Assembly (NCBI RefSeq): GCF_023374055.1
Contig: NZ_JAMBEP010000001.1
Location: forward strand, 2,108,001 to 2,172,000
Length of the DNA stretch: 64,000 nt
Origin: Luteimonas galliterrae
Lineage (GTDB): Bacteria > Pseudomonadota > Gammaproteobacteria > Xanthomonadales > Xanthomonadaceae
Direction of reading: 5' to 3'
Notes under the pieces: model-generated
Databases searched by the model: none
What the model saw: only the letters and a program-made list of their open reading frames with translations
Told to the model about the DNA's origin: nothing
Translations under genes and position numbers: made by a program
Part shown: one piece after another, positions 36,086 through 46,800 of the stretch
How the letters are laid out: the number at the start of each line of letters is the position of its first letter
How positions within the stretch are numbered: the stretch's first letter is position 1

Positions 36086-37284
36086 CGCATGGCCTCCAAT
36101 GCAGTTTCGCATAGCCTGCGGAACGTCTCGGGATCACATGGCTCGCAACGAGTATTGAAGACTGCGGCGATCCCGATGCCCGTAGCGGGATTGATGAACA
36201 GGAAAGATGTAAAGCCTTTCTGGCTGCCGGTATGGCCTACGAAAACTGTCCTGCCACGAGGCAGTACGAAGAACCCAAGCCCCATAAACTCCGCAGTATC
36301 CTCTGCCTGAGAGACCCTGTGCCGAGGTTGCCACATCTCATGCAGCGTTTCGTGCGCCAGCACTGACCGATAGGAGCGGCGATGCTGCGGATCGTCGCTG
36401 GCGACGTAACCAAGGAATGCCATATACCGCGCTACATCCCGCAACGGCGCGTTCCAGCCACTATTGGGATTGGTGATGCCTGGATCGAAGTCTCGACCGT
36501 TGGCACGCAACCATGAACCGCCTGCCGCAGCGCTCAGGGCTGTGTAGTTGTTCGAACGATGATCGGCCAGGTAGTACGGCGTAACACCGAAATAGCTGCG
36601 GGTCATGCCCAACGGCGCGAACAGGTTCTTGTTGACATAATTCAGCCAAGGATCGCCGGTAACGACTTCCACCACGCGTGCCAAGTAGATCCATGCCGGA
36701 TTTGAGTAGCTATAGCGCGAGCCTGGGGCGAAAGCGAGCTGCTGGTATGGCAGCATCGCCACCAGCTGCTCCCAGGCCATCGGCTCGAACGGTTCCCACG
36801 GCTGTCCTTGTTTCCACGGCCAAGTGGCGTTCTGCAGGCCGGAGGAGTGCTCCAGTAGCATCCGCAGAGTGATGTCGTCCGGCGAGCCATACGGATTGTG
36901 CAGCCGACGCACTTCCGGCAGGTAATGCGTAACAGGATCATCGAGCGACAACTTCCCTCGATCGCGCAGTTGCAACAAAGTGATCGCGGTCAAGGTCTTG
37001 GTGATCGAACCGTAGTGGAAGATCGTGTTGCCATCTACCGCTTGGCCGCGCTCATGGTCGGCCAAGCCGAAATTGTATTGAAAAACAAGGCGGCCATCGT
37101 GTACGAGTATGGTGCTAGCGCCGACGATGCCTTGCTGCTGGACATAGGCATCAAAGGCCTGGCGATAGATATCCCATTTCTTATCCATGCCCGCCGTGCT
37201 GGGGAAACTGAGCAGGATAAGTGCCGCGAATGTCGCACGGCGGAGTGCACGTCGCAGCAGAATTCGTATGACAGGTCTGTCCAT
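36082..37284 (-). CDS. Serine hydrolase of the beta-lactamase / penicillin-binding-protein fold
   Basis: A 400-residue class C-like (AmpH/EstB/D-aminopeptidase type) protein. The catalytic motifs are SITK in HYGSITKTLTA (~90-100), YSN in YSYSNPAW, and HTG in VGHTGSQKGF near the C-terminus. The HTG in place of KTG is common in non-lactamase members, so peptide or ester hydrolysis is more likely than antibiotic resistance. An N-terminal hydrophobic stretch (~18-30) ending in TAG suggests export. The ATG at 37284 has AAGGAGG six bases upstream and is preferred to the GTG at 37290. It is coupled to the PLP enzyme, hinting at joint use of D-amino-acid peptides. Confidence 0.88.
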   Translation of the reverse strand: MDRPVIRILLRRALRRATFAALILLSFPSTAGMDKKWDIYRQAFDAYVQQQGIVGASTILVHDGRLVFQYNFGLADHERGQAVDGNTIFHYGSITKTLTAITLLQLRDRGKLSLDDPVTHYLPEVRRLHNPYGSPDDITLRMLLEHSSGLQNATWPWKQGQPWEPFEPMAWEQLVAMLPYQQLAFAPGSRYSYSNPAWIYLARVVEVVTGDPWLNYVNKNLFAPLGMTRSYFGVTPYYLADHRSNNYTALSAAAGGSWLRANGRDFDPGITNPNSGWNAPLRDVARYMAFLGYVASDDPQHRRSYRSVLAHETLHEMWQPRHRVSQAEDTAEFMGLGFFVLPRGRTVFVGHTGSQKGFTSFLFINPATGIGIAAVFNTRCEPCDPETFRRLCETALEAMR

Positions 37285-37332
37285 GGCCACCCTCCTTATT
37301 GCAGTTCGATCGCAATCGGTATGCGCAGAGCA

Positions 37333-38727
37333 TTATTCCGCGGGCATCAACGCTTTCTCCGGCAAGGTGCCGGCCTTGACCAGGATCATCTTGTGCGGAT
37401 CCAGGTGCTCGCGGATCGCGGCGTTTACTTGTTCCCGTGTCAGGGCTGCGACTGCCTCCGGATACCGGTCCAACCAGCCGATGTCGTAACCCCGCAGCAC
37501 CGTCTGCAACAACGTGTCGGCGATGCCTCGGGTTGTCGCCAAACCAACCTGAAACGATCCGATCAGGTTCTGCTTCCGATCGTCGAGCTCTTTCTGGGTT
37601 ACGCCTGCCGACCACCATCTCAGCAGCTCCCGGCGCGCCGATTCAACGCCATCCTCGAGCATCTGTGGAGCGAACGTCGCCGAGATTGTCCAACTGCCGT
37701 CATTGAAGGTATCGTCGGACATCCGAGCGTTGATGCCGTAAGTCATTCCCTCCTTATCGCGAATGGTGGCCATCAGACGGCCTGTGAAGCCGCTGCCCAG
37801 GATCGCCGTGCCCACACGCAACGCCAGTGCGTCGGTATCGCGGTAGCGCAGACCCGTTGGCTGGCCCAGCAGGATGGAAACGCTAGTCTTCTCGGCCAGG
37901 CGGACCGCCTCCTCGCCTGCCGATAACGGAGCTGGCGCGTCGGTCGCCACCAGATAATCCACGCCGCCTTGCCAACCTTTGAAGCCACGCGCGACTTCGC
38001 GTTTGACCTGTATCGCGTCGACATCGCCCACCACGACCAGCGTCATGTGCAACGGGCCATAGTGCTGGCGGTGGAACGCTTTGACCTCGGCCATGGTCAC
38101 GCTTTGTGCCGCCGCGATCAATTCTTCGAGCGACGGCGATCGGTTCGGATGTCCGACTGGGAACACAGCGCGACTGAAAGCCTCACTGGTCCGATAGCCG
38201 ACATTCTCGACTTGGCCTTTCATGGCGCCGATGAACTGCTTGCGGACTAGTTCGAATTCGACGGGGCTGAATGCCGGAGCGCGTAATTGTTCAGCGATCA
38301 AGCTGATCACCACGGGTAGATCTTTCTTCAGGGATTTCGCCTGGATCCCGAGCGTCTGCCCATCGACATTGAACGTTACGCTGGCGCCCACATCCTCCAA
38401 CAGCTCGGCGATGGCGTACTTGTCTCGCTTCATCGTCCCGTGGTCCAGCATCATTCCCGTCAATGTGGGCACAGCCAAGTTCCCTTGCCCCGCGAATGCG
38501 TCGCCCGCCGGCAGCGCCCCGCGGATGGTCACGACCTGCTTTACCGCGGTCGGATAAACGATCAAATCGACGCCTGCCACCGACATGCGTTCTACCTGAT
38601 CGGCGATAACCGCCTGCGCCGGCGAGGCGAAGGACAACGCAATCAGGACGAATACCTTGGCGGCTGGATCGGCGATTGTATTGCGCAGAAACGAGCTGGC
38701 TTTCTGCTTGCTGGTTTCATATCTCAT
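37333..38727 (-). CDS. M16 family peptidase-like subunit lacking the zinc motif
   Basis: A 464-residue M16-fold protein. It has no HxxEH; the corresponding segment reads MMLDHGTMKRD, so it should not bind catalytic zinc. The Arg/Tyr pair near ATIRDKEGMTYGINA, typical of non-catalytic or C-domain partners, is kept. It is paired with an active M16 subunit directly upstream, like the alpha/beta subunits of two-gene bacterial M16 proteases. The start at 38727 (MRYETSKQKASS) gives a signal-like hydrophobic segment ending SPAQA. A GTG at 38823, overlapping the upstream stop codon, is in frame and would add 32 residues. Confidence 0.85.
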   Translation of the reverse strand: MRYETSKQKASSFLRNTIADPAAKVFVLIALSFASPAQAVIADQVERMSVAGVDLIVYPTAVKQVVTIRGALPAGDAFAGQGNLAVPTLTGMMLDHGTMKRDKYAIAELLEDVGASVTFNVDGQTLGIQAKSLKKDLPVVISLIAEQLRAPAFSPVEFELVRKQFIGAMKGQVENVGYRTSEAFSRAVFPVGHPNRSPSLEELIAAAQSVTMAEVKAFHRQHYGPLHMTLVVVGDVDAIQVKREVARGFKGWQGGVDYLVATDAPAPLSAGEEAVRLAEKTSVSILLGQPTGLRYRDTDALALRVGTAILGSGFTGRLMATIRDKEGMTYGINARMSDDTFNDGSWTISATFAPQMLEDGVESARRELLRWWSAGVTQKELDDRKQNLIGSFQVGLATTRGIADTLLQTVLRGYDIGWLDRYPEAVAALTREQVNAAIREHLDPHKMILVKAGTLPEKALMPAE

Positions 38728-38819
38728 AAAAACCTGCGCTGGAATGGGAATCCGATAGCTTCCGCCTCTCCGTTTTCGCCAGAAACCTTCCATGCCAGCA
38801 GACGCGCAGAAGATGGTGG

Positions 38820-40247
38820 TCACGAGCCGATCTCTTTATTCGGCTTCGGCACATACCAGCCTGTGGTGCCCCGGTCTTCATCGAGCCAGTTCTTCGCCAT
38901 GCGCTGTACGTCGGCGGACGTCACCTTGGCGATTTGCGAAGGCAACCGCCGATAAAGCGTCCAGTCGCCGACTGCCGTGTATTCGCTCAGCACGGCAGCA
39001 ACACCTGCGGTACCGTCACGACGGTAGGCTTCCTTGGCCAAGGTCTGCTGTTTAACCCTGTCTACTTCGGCGGCGGTTACGCCGTCACGCTTGATCTTCT
39101 CTACCTCCGCCAAAAGTATCCGTTCAACTTGTTCGTGGGTCGCACCAGGCGCCAATTCGGCACCGAGGATATGCACCGATGAGTCATGCAGGCCGAAGGT
39201 GTCCGACCAGACGTTCAGCGCGAGCCCTGTATCGACGAGCGCACGATACAAGCGCGCGCTCTTCCCGGCACCAAGAATGCCGTCGAGCACGGTCAACGCG
39301 GCGTGGTCGTCGTTCCTGGCATCGGGCACCTTGTGGACGATCATTAGGCTGCCCAATTGGCCCGGTCGCTTGACGGTCACTCGACGTGCACCGCTCTGTT
39401 CCGGCTCCTCGGTATAGATCTTCGGGATAGGTTGCGGCGATCTTGGGTAAGCGCCATAGTGCTTTCCGATCGTGTACAACACGTCCTCAGTCTCGAAATC
39501 GCCGACCACGATCACGGTCGCATTGTTGGGCCAGTAATAGGTATCGTAGAAGGCGCGGATTTTCTCTATCGGTATCTGCTCTATATCGCTCCTCCATCCA
39601 ATGGTCGGATGATGGTATGGCGAGGCCTGATAGGTAGCGGCCATGACCTCTTCCCACAACAACGTGCCAGGATCGTTCTTGCCGCGTTCGAACTCGTTGC
39701 GCACCACGGCCATCTCGGCGCTGCGGTCTTCCTCGCGCAACCACAGATGGCGCATGCGGTCGGCTTCAATGGCTATATAGCCATCCAGATGATCGTGCCC
39801 GAGAGTAGCGTAGTAATTGGTTCGATCCGGCGAGGTGCTTGCGTTGTAGCCTGCACCGACGCGCTCCAAATATTGGTCTAGGCTTGTACCATCGGGTTTG
39901 TTGTGCTGATTGCTGCCCTTGAACATCAGATGTTCAAGCAGATGGGCCGCGCCAGTGGTACCGGTAACCTCATTGCGCGAACCTACCCGATAGGTGATGT
40001 TGAAGCTGACTACGGGAGCGGACGCATCGCGAGCCAACAGTATCGTCAACCCATTGGTTTGCAGGCGGTACTCTTCAATGTCTCCGACGGAGCGCACCTT
40101 ATGGAAATCTTGCGATACGCCGGCTTTTGCTGTTGCCGGGGAGCAGCCTGGAGACGAGCCCACCAGCGCCAGAACCATCAGCGGCCACGCAGCTCTGATC
40201 CGAAACGACATCTGACTTTGGTTCTCTCTCCGGGACACGTCTGCCAT
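38820..40247 (-). CDS. M16 family zinc metalloprotease (catalytic subunit)
   Basis: A 475-residue insulinase-family protease with the inverted zinc motif HLLEH (~102-106, in GAAHLLEHLMFKGSNQHNKPDG-type context) and the distal Glu ligand in VVRNEFERGKND. An N-terminal hydrophobic segment ends in a Cys (GSSPGC); this is close to a lipobox but lacks the usual residue at -3, so lipoprotein status is uncertain. AAGGAG lies six or seven bases before the ATG at 40247. It degrades peptides in the periplasm. The adjacent non-catalytic M16 gene should provide its partner subunit. The 233-bp gap upstream (to the GNAT gene) probably holds the promoter. Confidence 0.92.
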   Translation of the reverse strand: MADVSRRENQSQMSFRIRAAWPLMVLALVGSSPGCSPATAKAGVSQDFHKVRSVGDIEEYRLQTNGLTILLARDASAPVVSFNITYRVGSRNEVTGTTGAAHLLEHLMFKGSNQHNKPDGTSLDQYLERVGAGYNASTSPDRTNYYATLGHDHLDGYIAIEADRMRHLWLREEDRSAEMAVVRNEFERGKNDPGTLLWEEVMAATYQASPYHHPTIGWRSDIEQIPIEKIRAFYDTYYWPNNATVIVVGDFETEDVLYTIGKHYGAYPRSPQPIPKIYTEEPEQSGARRVTVKRPGQLGSLMIVHKVPDARNDDHAALTVLDGILGAGKSARLYRALVDTGLALNVWSDTFGLHDSSVHILGAELAPGATHEQVERILLAEVEKIKRDGVTAAEVDRVKQQTLAKEAYRRDGTAGVAAVLSEYTAVGDWTLYRRLPSQIAKVTSADVQRMAKNWLDEDRGTTGWYVPKPNKEIGS

Positions 40248-40480
40248 CGGTACTCCTTGCTAGCCTTCGCCGCTTGCGTCAGGTTTGCAAGGGCATCAAC
40301 GGTTCCCGGTTGCACGCGATGCTGGGCGCAGCCTGATCCCGGGTGTGGTCTGCAATAAGACGGGATGAGGGGCGTTTCGCCTACCTCATTTCCAACTGGG
40401 CCCACCCCAAAGCGTGCCGTTCCTGCTCTGAGAACCAGAAGCTCATCCTGGAGATCTAGAAACCGCGCGCGGGCGTGCCT

Positions 40481-40987
40481 TCAGAGCCCACGGCTCATGA
40501 TCACCATCGTCTGAATCTGGCCGGTAGTCGGCGCCCGGCTCATCTGCTCCTGAATTTCTACGAATCCATAGCGATCGAATAACTGATGCGCGCGGACATT
40601 GTCGCGTGGAAACCGTGTGCACAATTTCGGCTCACCTGGCTGCCGGCCGCACCACGCGATAACTGCTTCCATCATGACTCGCGATGCTGGCGTACCACGG
40701 TATCCAGGCCGTACATAGAGGCCCCACAATGACAGCCATTTTGGCTTTTCCTGAGCCAACTGGCGCGTGACCGCAACCACGCCCGCCAGCGAGACATCGT
40801 CAAAGACGCCCCACACCCGCGTGCCTTGCGAAGCGTACGTGGATAACAGACCCGCCGTGCGTTCTGCGAACACCGTCAGTTCACGCAGAATCTCAGGGCT
40901 GGCCAGGCTAGGCAGTTCTTTCACCGACCGCAGCCTCATCAGGCGATAGGCGCCCGCCTCGAACTCCGTAAGCACCCTGGCTTCCAT
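40481..40987 (-). CDS. GNAT family N-acetyltransferase
   Basis: A 168-residue single-domain GNAT protein. Motif A is LWGLYVRPGYRGTPASRVMME (acetyl-CoA pyrophosphate loop around RxxGxxx), and motif B is NVRAHQLFDRYGF. The substrate cannot be read from sequence. It sits between the M16 pair and the zinc metalloprotease on the same strand, within the tRNA-bounded block. Confidence 0.85.
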   Translation of the reverse strand: MEARVLTEFEAGAYRLMRLRSVKELPSLASPEILRELTVFAERTAGLLSTYASQGTRVWGVFDDVSLAGVVAVTRQLAQEKPKWLSLWGLYVRPGYRGTPASRVMMEAVIAWCGRQPGEPKLCTRFPRDNVRAHQLFDRYGFVEIQEQMSRAPTTGQIQTMVIMSRGL

Positions 40988-41115
40988 CGCGCAGCTCCAG
41001 CTCGATACGAACGGCTCGGCGCGACAAGCGCCCCTATCGCATGCCGATCCGGCCGCGGCAGTAAGCTCCGGCCGCGACCAGCACTATGCAGAACCTGCGT
41101 CGCACCGAACGAGGC

Positions 41116-41141
41116 AAAAAAATCCCCCGGCCAAGCCGGGG
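41116..41141 (-). terminator. Intrinsic terminator downstream of the zinc metalloprotease gene
   Basis: On the minus strand a 7-bp G/C hairpin (CCCCGGC/GCCGGGG, three-base loop) is followed by seven T residues. It lies about 195 bases past the stop of the metalloprotease gene. The 347-bp gap 40988-41334 contains no other feature that I accept. Confidence 0.8.
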
Positions 41142-41334
41142 AAGAGGGGCATCGAGGGCACGTCCTTTGGCTTCACCAAGTGTCGCCGGGGGTGGGCGAC
41201 CACTGGTAATTTCCTAAACGGGTTAGAAGGCGGATTCCCTACCTGCACGAACGAACAGCTGACAGTGCGTAGGCACCGGATACATACGGTTGAAGATTTC
41301 TTATCCGAGAAATCAACCAATTACGATGCTCGAG

Positions 41335-43773
41335 CTAGTTCGAGGTGCGTGGACGTGTTCGTTCGTGGCGCTGGTGTGTGGCCTGAGCTATCTGCACCCG
41401 CATGTCGAGCAGGTGAAGGCGTGTTCTCGTGTCGGCGGATTTGGGGAGGGCTTTCACGATCTGCACGTCTAGCGCTACCAGTTCACCGCGCAGGAGCGCA
41501 CGCGAGTCGTCCGCCACTTCCGACGAGCTCATCCGCTCGCACAACAGCTCCAGGTAGGCGCGCTGCAGGTTGCGGCGATAAGCATCGATATGCACCCGGG
41601 ACTCCGCCAGCTCTTTCCAGATACCTCGACGAACATCGCCGAGGAAATCAGTGAGTTGATAGGCTTGGCCGCCGCCCATCGCCTCCTGTTCCATCATTCG
41701 ATTCAACCTCGATGCGTCAAGGAGCATTCTCAGCACATCGCGTTGATGGGAGCGGATGCGCGCTAGCGCGTCGTCCGGCCCGATTCGACGAAGGATCTGG
41801 GGGCGAATCGCGAACCCGGGGACCATGAACGCATGTTCGTTCAGAAACGCTACGGCTTCGGCCTGCCGCTCGCGCGACACCGGTGTGAATCGAACGCCCT
41901 CCTGCCCTATATGCTTCTGCTGAGAATGGAACCCGCCGACGATATTCACCACATGTCCCATTTCGACCTTCCACTGCCCCATCATCGTGTCATACAACCC
42001 TTTTAGTTCATCGTAGGATTCTCCTGCGCGTCCTTCCACCGCTGGAAGCAAGTATCCGGCCACGCGCTCAAGGTTTTTCAAGCCCAGCCTGGTACTTTCG
42101 ACGGCGTCGGCGTCGCCGACCGCTTCGCTTTGCTCTTCCACCTCTCCAAAGGAGCTGACGTTAGAGAACCTGTACCACGGTACCTGGTCCTGTTCGCGCG
42201 CCCAGGTATCGAGGGTCGCTCTCTCGTCATCCGGTGTCGGAGCATCGGGAATCTCAGCATAGCCCCACCTCACTGCCCATCTGTCGTACGGACCGACCCT
42301 GGGAATCAGGTCCTCCACCGGGATGCCATCCTCAGGTTGGGCGACATAGTTCATCCGCGAATAGTCCATCACGCTAGCGACGTGGCCCATGGCGGCCACC
42401 CATTTTGGATCGCGCACCTTGGCGGCCGGATATAACGCGCTCGCTTTCATGTTGTGCTCCAAGCCCAGCGAGTGGCCGACCTCGTGCGCCACGATGTAAC
42501 GGAGCAGGCTGCCTACCAACTCGTCCGACAACGGCAACTTGCGCGCACGCGAATCAAGAGGAGCCGCCTGCACGAAGTACATGTTCTGCAGCCAACCCAG
42601 GACGTGCTGGTGTATTTGGATATCGGCTGAGATGGTTTCGCCCGTACGCGGGTCATTGACGTGCAAGCCGAGTATGTCTCCACCCAAAGTCGGTGCCCAA
42701 TGGATCATTGAGTGTCGTGCGTCGTTCGCACTCCAATCGGGGTTCTCCTCGGCGCTAGGCGCCTCCTCTGCAAAAATGGCGTTGGTAAAGCCGGCGGCCT
42801 CCAAGGCTGGCCGCCATTCTTCCACGCCCTGCTTCACGTATGGCACCCATTTTCTGGGCGTTGCTCGATCGATCCAGTACACGATCGGCTTCACCGGATC
42901 GGACAGCGCGCTACCGGGATCCTTCTTCTCCAGACGAAAGCGTGTTATGAACTTCCGTCTGGTAACGCGGTGATCTTCCATGCCGTAGTCGATCGTCCCG
43001 ACGGAATCGAAGCCCACCCGATCGTCGAACAAGCGCGGCTTCATGGGCGTTTCCGGCAGCTTCACCATGCTGTGATGCATCAGCACGCTTCCGCTGATCG
43101 GCGGCATCCGTGGAGGCGCAGGCGACACCGCTACAGATGGGTCCGGCGGGACCGAATAAGTGTTGACCGCCTCAACCTCGACATTCTCTGGGAACGACTT
43201 GACGCTTTCCACGAACGAACGCTCCGGGTCCATGTCTTGAGCCCGACCCACCTTCGAGCGCACGCTGAACTCTGGCACCTCGGTAACAAACAGTCGTGTC
43301 ACGTTCGCGACCGGCGCATTCTTTTTCCCGATCGTTTCTATATTGAAGGACATGATGATCGGCGAGAAATTTGCCGCCTCGACGGCATCGGCTACGGGCA
43401 GCGCTGGGTCAGCGGTTATGCCATGGATTGTCTCGCGCAGCAGCAGGCGGTTACCGTGTCGCTCCCATCGCACAACCCTCGTGCCTGATAGGCGGCCGCC
43501 ATATCCATCATCGACATCCAGGGGAACCTTCGCGATCCGGCTAACCCATAGGAAATCACGGCCTAGCTCCCGCTCTGGAATCTCGTAAAAGATCTGGTCT
43601 GCCACCCGATGTACGGTGAAAACTCCATCATCAGACTCGGCCTCCGAGAGAATCTTTTCATACGCCTTAGGATCGATCACCTTATCTACGCCAGGCGAGC
43701 TCGAAGCTTCGTCAGCATAAAGTGCTACAAGAGCCGCGATGCACCAGTGCGCGGCCGCTGAACGAAAACCCAT
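41335..43773 (-). CDS. Zinc-dependent metalloprotease (DUF5117/DUF5118 type, metzincin motif)
   Basis: An 812-residue exported protease. The zinc site is HEVGHSLGLEHN (HExxHxxGxxH, ~residues 430-441) and is followed by SVMDYSRMNY, the Met-turn of metzincins. A signal-like N-terminus (MGFRSAAAHWCIAALVALYA) is present. The regions before and after the peptidase core match the large TonB-receptor-associated metalloproteases common in Bacteroidota and Xanthomonadaceae. The start at 43773 has GGGGAAGA upstream; the longer in-frame extension to 44214 runs into the receptor gene. It is transcribed after the STN-TonB receptor, 101 bp away, and ends near a clear terminator. A role in trimming peptides at the envelope is likely. 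Confidence 0.9.
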   Translation of the reverse strand: MGFRSAAAHWCIAALVALYADEASSSPGVDKVIDPKAYEKILSEAESDDGVFTVHRVADQIFYEIPERELGRDFLWVSRIAKVPLDVDDGYGGRLSGTRVVRWERHGNRLLLRETIHGITADPALPVADAVEAANFSPIIMSFNIETIGKKNAPVANVTRLFVTEVPEFSVRSKVGRAQDMDPERSFVESVKSFPENVEVEAVNTYSVPPDPSVAVSPAPPRMPPISGSVLMHHSMVKLPETPMKPRLFDDRVGFDSVGTIDYGMEDHRVTRRKFITRFRLEKKDPGSALSDPVKPIVYWIDRATPRKWVPYVKQGVEEWRPALEAAGFTNAIFAEEAPSAEENPDWSANDARHSMIHWAPTLGGDILGLHVNDPRTGETISADIQIHQHVLGWLQNMYFVQAAPLDSRARKLPLSDELVGSLLRYIVAHEVGHSLGLEHNMKASALYPAAKVRDPKWVAAMGHVASVMDYSRMNYVAQPEDGIPVEDLIPRVGPYDRWAVRWGYAEIPDAPTPDDERATLDTWAREQDQVPWYRFSNVSSFGEVEEQSEAVGDADAVESTRLGLKNLERVAGYLLPAVEGRAGESYDELKGLYDTMMGQWKVEMGHVVNIVGGFHSQQKHIGQEGVRFTPVSRERQAEAVAFLNEHAFMVPGFAIRPQILRRIGPDDALARIRSHQRDVLRMLLDASRLNRMMEQEAMGGGQAYQLTDFLGDVRRGIWKELAESRVHIDAYRRNLQRAYLELLCERMSSSEVADDSRALLRGELVALDVQIVKALPKSADTRTRLHLLDMRVQIAQATHQRHERTRPRTSN

Positions 43774-43874
43774 TCGTCTTCCCCACAAAAAATGTGGCCC
43801 GCTACGGTGGAGTCGATCCTTGGCCCGAAGCCGGACCGGTCGGGCATGGTGATGGCTGCTTGATGACTGGCACG

Positions 43875-46800
43875 CTAGAAACTTTGCTTGAAGCTCAAGT
43901 AGTAGCTCGCCAGTCTCGGGTCGCCATAGGTGCTGTAGGACTGCAGATCTCTGGGCGGCTGCTTGTTGAAGACATTCCGAATGCCGAGGGTGATCTCGCT
44001 GCCATTGAACAATCTTGCCCCCAATGAGGCAGAACCGGTGCCGCCGAACCGGTAAGTAGCGAACGCGTCGTGGTATATCTGGCTGGGTACACGCCAGGCG
44101 CCTTGCGTGGCGATGTTGTTGGCGATCGTGGTTGCCGAGGAGGTCGGTCCGTATATCCTGTATGAATCGAAATATCGGCTGTTCCACCCCATTGTCCATC
44201 CTCGGCGATTCCATACCAGGCCAGCATTGGCCTTGTATTCGAGCACCCCGCCGCGGAACCCCACGTTGTCAACGATGGGCTGGCCCGCTTTCGTTTGAGT
44301 TTGCAAGTGCGGCTGCCAAGTCACCAGTGCTGCGAAATCGAACGTCCCCATTCGGTCCGTCTCATAGCGATAGTCGAGTTGCATGTCGTATGCCTCGACT
44401 TCTGCCAGCGCGATGTTGAGCAACGTCTGATCGATGAACGTGATCGGCCCCGCCCATCCTTCAGGATCACCCGGCAGTTTCGGACCGCGCACGACCCGCC
44501 CTGGAAAGAGCTGCTCGTCGTTCACCAGGCCTTGGATGTCCTGGGGATGATTTGCGATGTTTCCCTCTTTCTGGATGCGGATGTAGTCCAGTGAAAGGCG
44601 CAAAGCAGGCAGAAAACGCGGGGTCAGGATGAGGCCCATCGATCGAGTCTTCGACTCTTCGGGCTGCAAGTTCGGATTGCCGCCGTACAGGACGGCATTT
44701 TGAATATCCACGTTGATCGGCAGATTGCCGCGACGTGGGTCAAGCAAAGTCGATGGGATGGTCCCACGAAACGCTTCCGGCACCAGCTGAGTCACATTAG
44801 GCGGGAGAAAGCCTGTGCCGTAGCTTGCGCGAAATGCCACGTCCTCGATAGGTTGCCAGCGAAACCCTACCGTCGGATTGATCGAATGCAGCTTGTTATC
44901 GACCGGCGCGGGTTGTTCTATGCCCGGGAAATTGATGCGGTAGTTGGGCGCCCCATGGACGGTGTAGTCGTCGCGCCGAACCGACAACTGGAGCTCCAAT
45001 TCTTCGGTGAACTTGAGACGGTTCTTTGCCGAGACCAATGGCACCCTGACCTCGCCGTACATGCTGGTCACCGACTGGGACTTACCCGGATACTCAATTC
45101 CGAAGTCGTTGGCCAGATCCTTGCTGGTGCCGCCGCCGAACGACTCGTCCCTGTGCTCCAGTCGGACACTGAGGGTGGGTCTGCCCGCCGGCAGGGACCC
45201 TATGGGACCGCCTAGCAGAAGCGTAACGTCCTTGGTGGTGGTTTCAAACGGACCTTCATACATGGTCGTCATGTACGGCGACAGGTCGATCGCATAGAGA
45301 TTGGTATCCCGAATGGGATTGAAGGCAGGATCGTTCTCCAGCGCTGGAAAAATAAAGTCTTGTGCGGAAGAACGAATAGCGCCATTTATCGTCTGCGTGT
45401 TGCGCGTCCGGCTCCAGATGTAATCCATCTCGGCGCGCCAATCCTTCGGCAGCTCCGCGATCACGCCGGCAACCAGCCGGCGATCGGTGGTTTCCACCCG
45501 CCACTGGGAATCCTGCATGGGCAAAGGCACGCTGACCTGGATCGGCTGTTGAAACGGGTTATTGGGAGCGTCGGCCGCCAGCGAGTACGCGCTGCTGACG
45601 AAGCTCGAAGTAAAGTGCCCTATGTTGTTGGAGGCCATGCCCTCAAAAAAGGCTCGTACCTTCGGACCGAATTCCCGATGGATGGTGAGATTGAGCGATT
45701 GAAGGGTTGGATTATTGAGCAAGGCCGTTCTCCCGCCTCCGGTTTGCGAGGAGTTGGCTAGGTCGAAGTTGTAGCTACCCGCATTAGCCACCAATGCGCC
45801 GGTGCCTGCTCCCGTTCCCGGGTATCCACTGGGAACATGGGTAATAGGTGAATTCAGCGGCGTTCCGTCGTCAAGGACGAGAGGCGTTGCATTGCATTCT
45901 GCATAGCCCGGAAAATACACGGTGGCGCTGCAGATGTTGGTCGTAGCGCCCAGAGGAGGCGCCGTCGGCGGCAGCCATAGATCCGGTCTGTTGGCGAACG
46001 CTTCATCGCGGTATCGCCGGACGAACTGCCTGTCCTCCAAAAGGAGCGGCTCGGCGTCCGATAACGTGCCGGCGATCAACACCTTGGTCTTGCCGCTCTC
46101 CAGATTGAATCCCGCGCGGAGATCTAGCTTCCGCTTTGCATCGCTCGCGCTGAACGAACTGTCGTAACCCGCCCGCAGTTCAACGCCTTGGTAATCACGT
46201 CGCAGAATGACGTTTACCACGCCTCCTGTCGCGTCACCGCCATAGATGCCGCCAGCCGTTGCCGGCAGAATCTCGATTCTCTCCACCGCATCCAGGGGTA
46301 TGCCATTCAGATCCTGTTGCAGCAGCGTTCCCCCAAGATCCGAGTTCGATGTCCGGCGACCATCGATCAGTATCAGTGTCTGGTTGGCGCCTAACCCGCG
46401 CAGGTTGACGCGGCTTCGATTGCCAAAATCTACGCCCTGGCTAAATGACCCCTGCTGCGCGTTCATCGTCAGCCGTTGCTTGAGGAAATCATCGAGGTTT
46501 GCTGCTCCGGACTGCTCGATACGATCCCTGTCGAACACCACATACGGCAGCACGTCGTCGCGCGTCCGCGGGATATCCGCGTTCAGCGAAAACCCGCGCT
46601 CGCCGCTAACCAGCACCTCCGGCAAGGTCGTCATTTCGTCTGGATTCTGTTTCTGGCTGGAGCTGGCAGACTTCGCCGCGGGAGCCCGTTTTGGCGATGG
46701 ATTCGAAGCCTTTTTCAGCACAACAGTAGATGCGTTGATCGATTCCCACGTTAGCCCGGACCCTTCGAGCAACCTTCGCAACGCCTCGATGGATGCGAAA

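Noticed and set aside
36082-37284. Antibiotic-resistance class C beta-lactamase
   Set aside because: The third motif is HTG instead of KTG and the context is peptide metabolism, so a peptidase or esterase is more likely.
41084-41320. 78-codon minus-strand frame between the GNAT and metalloprotease genes, considered as a peptide precursor
   Set aside because: Its only start is TTG without a Shine-Dalgarno, and it runs through the intrinsic terminator at 41116-41141.
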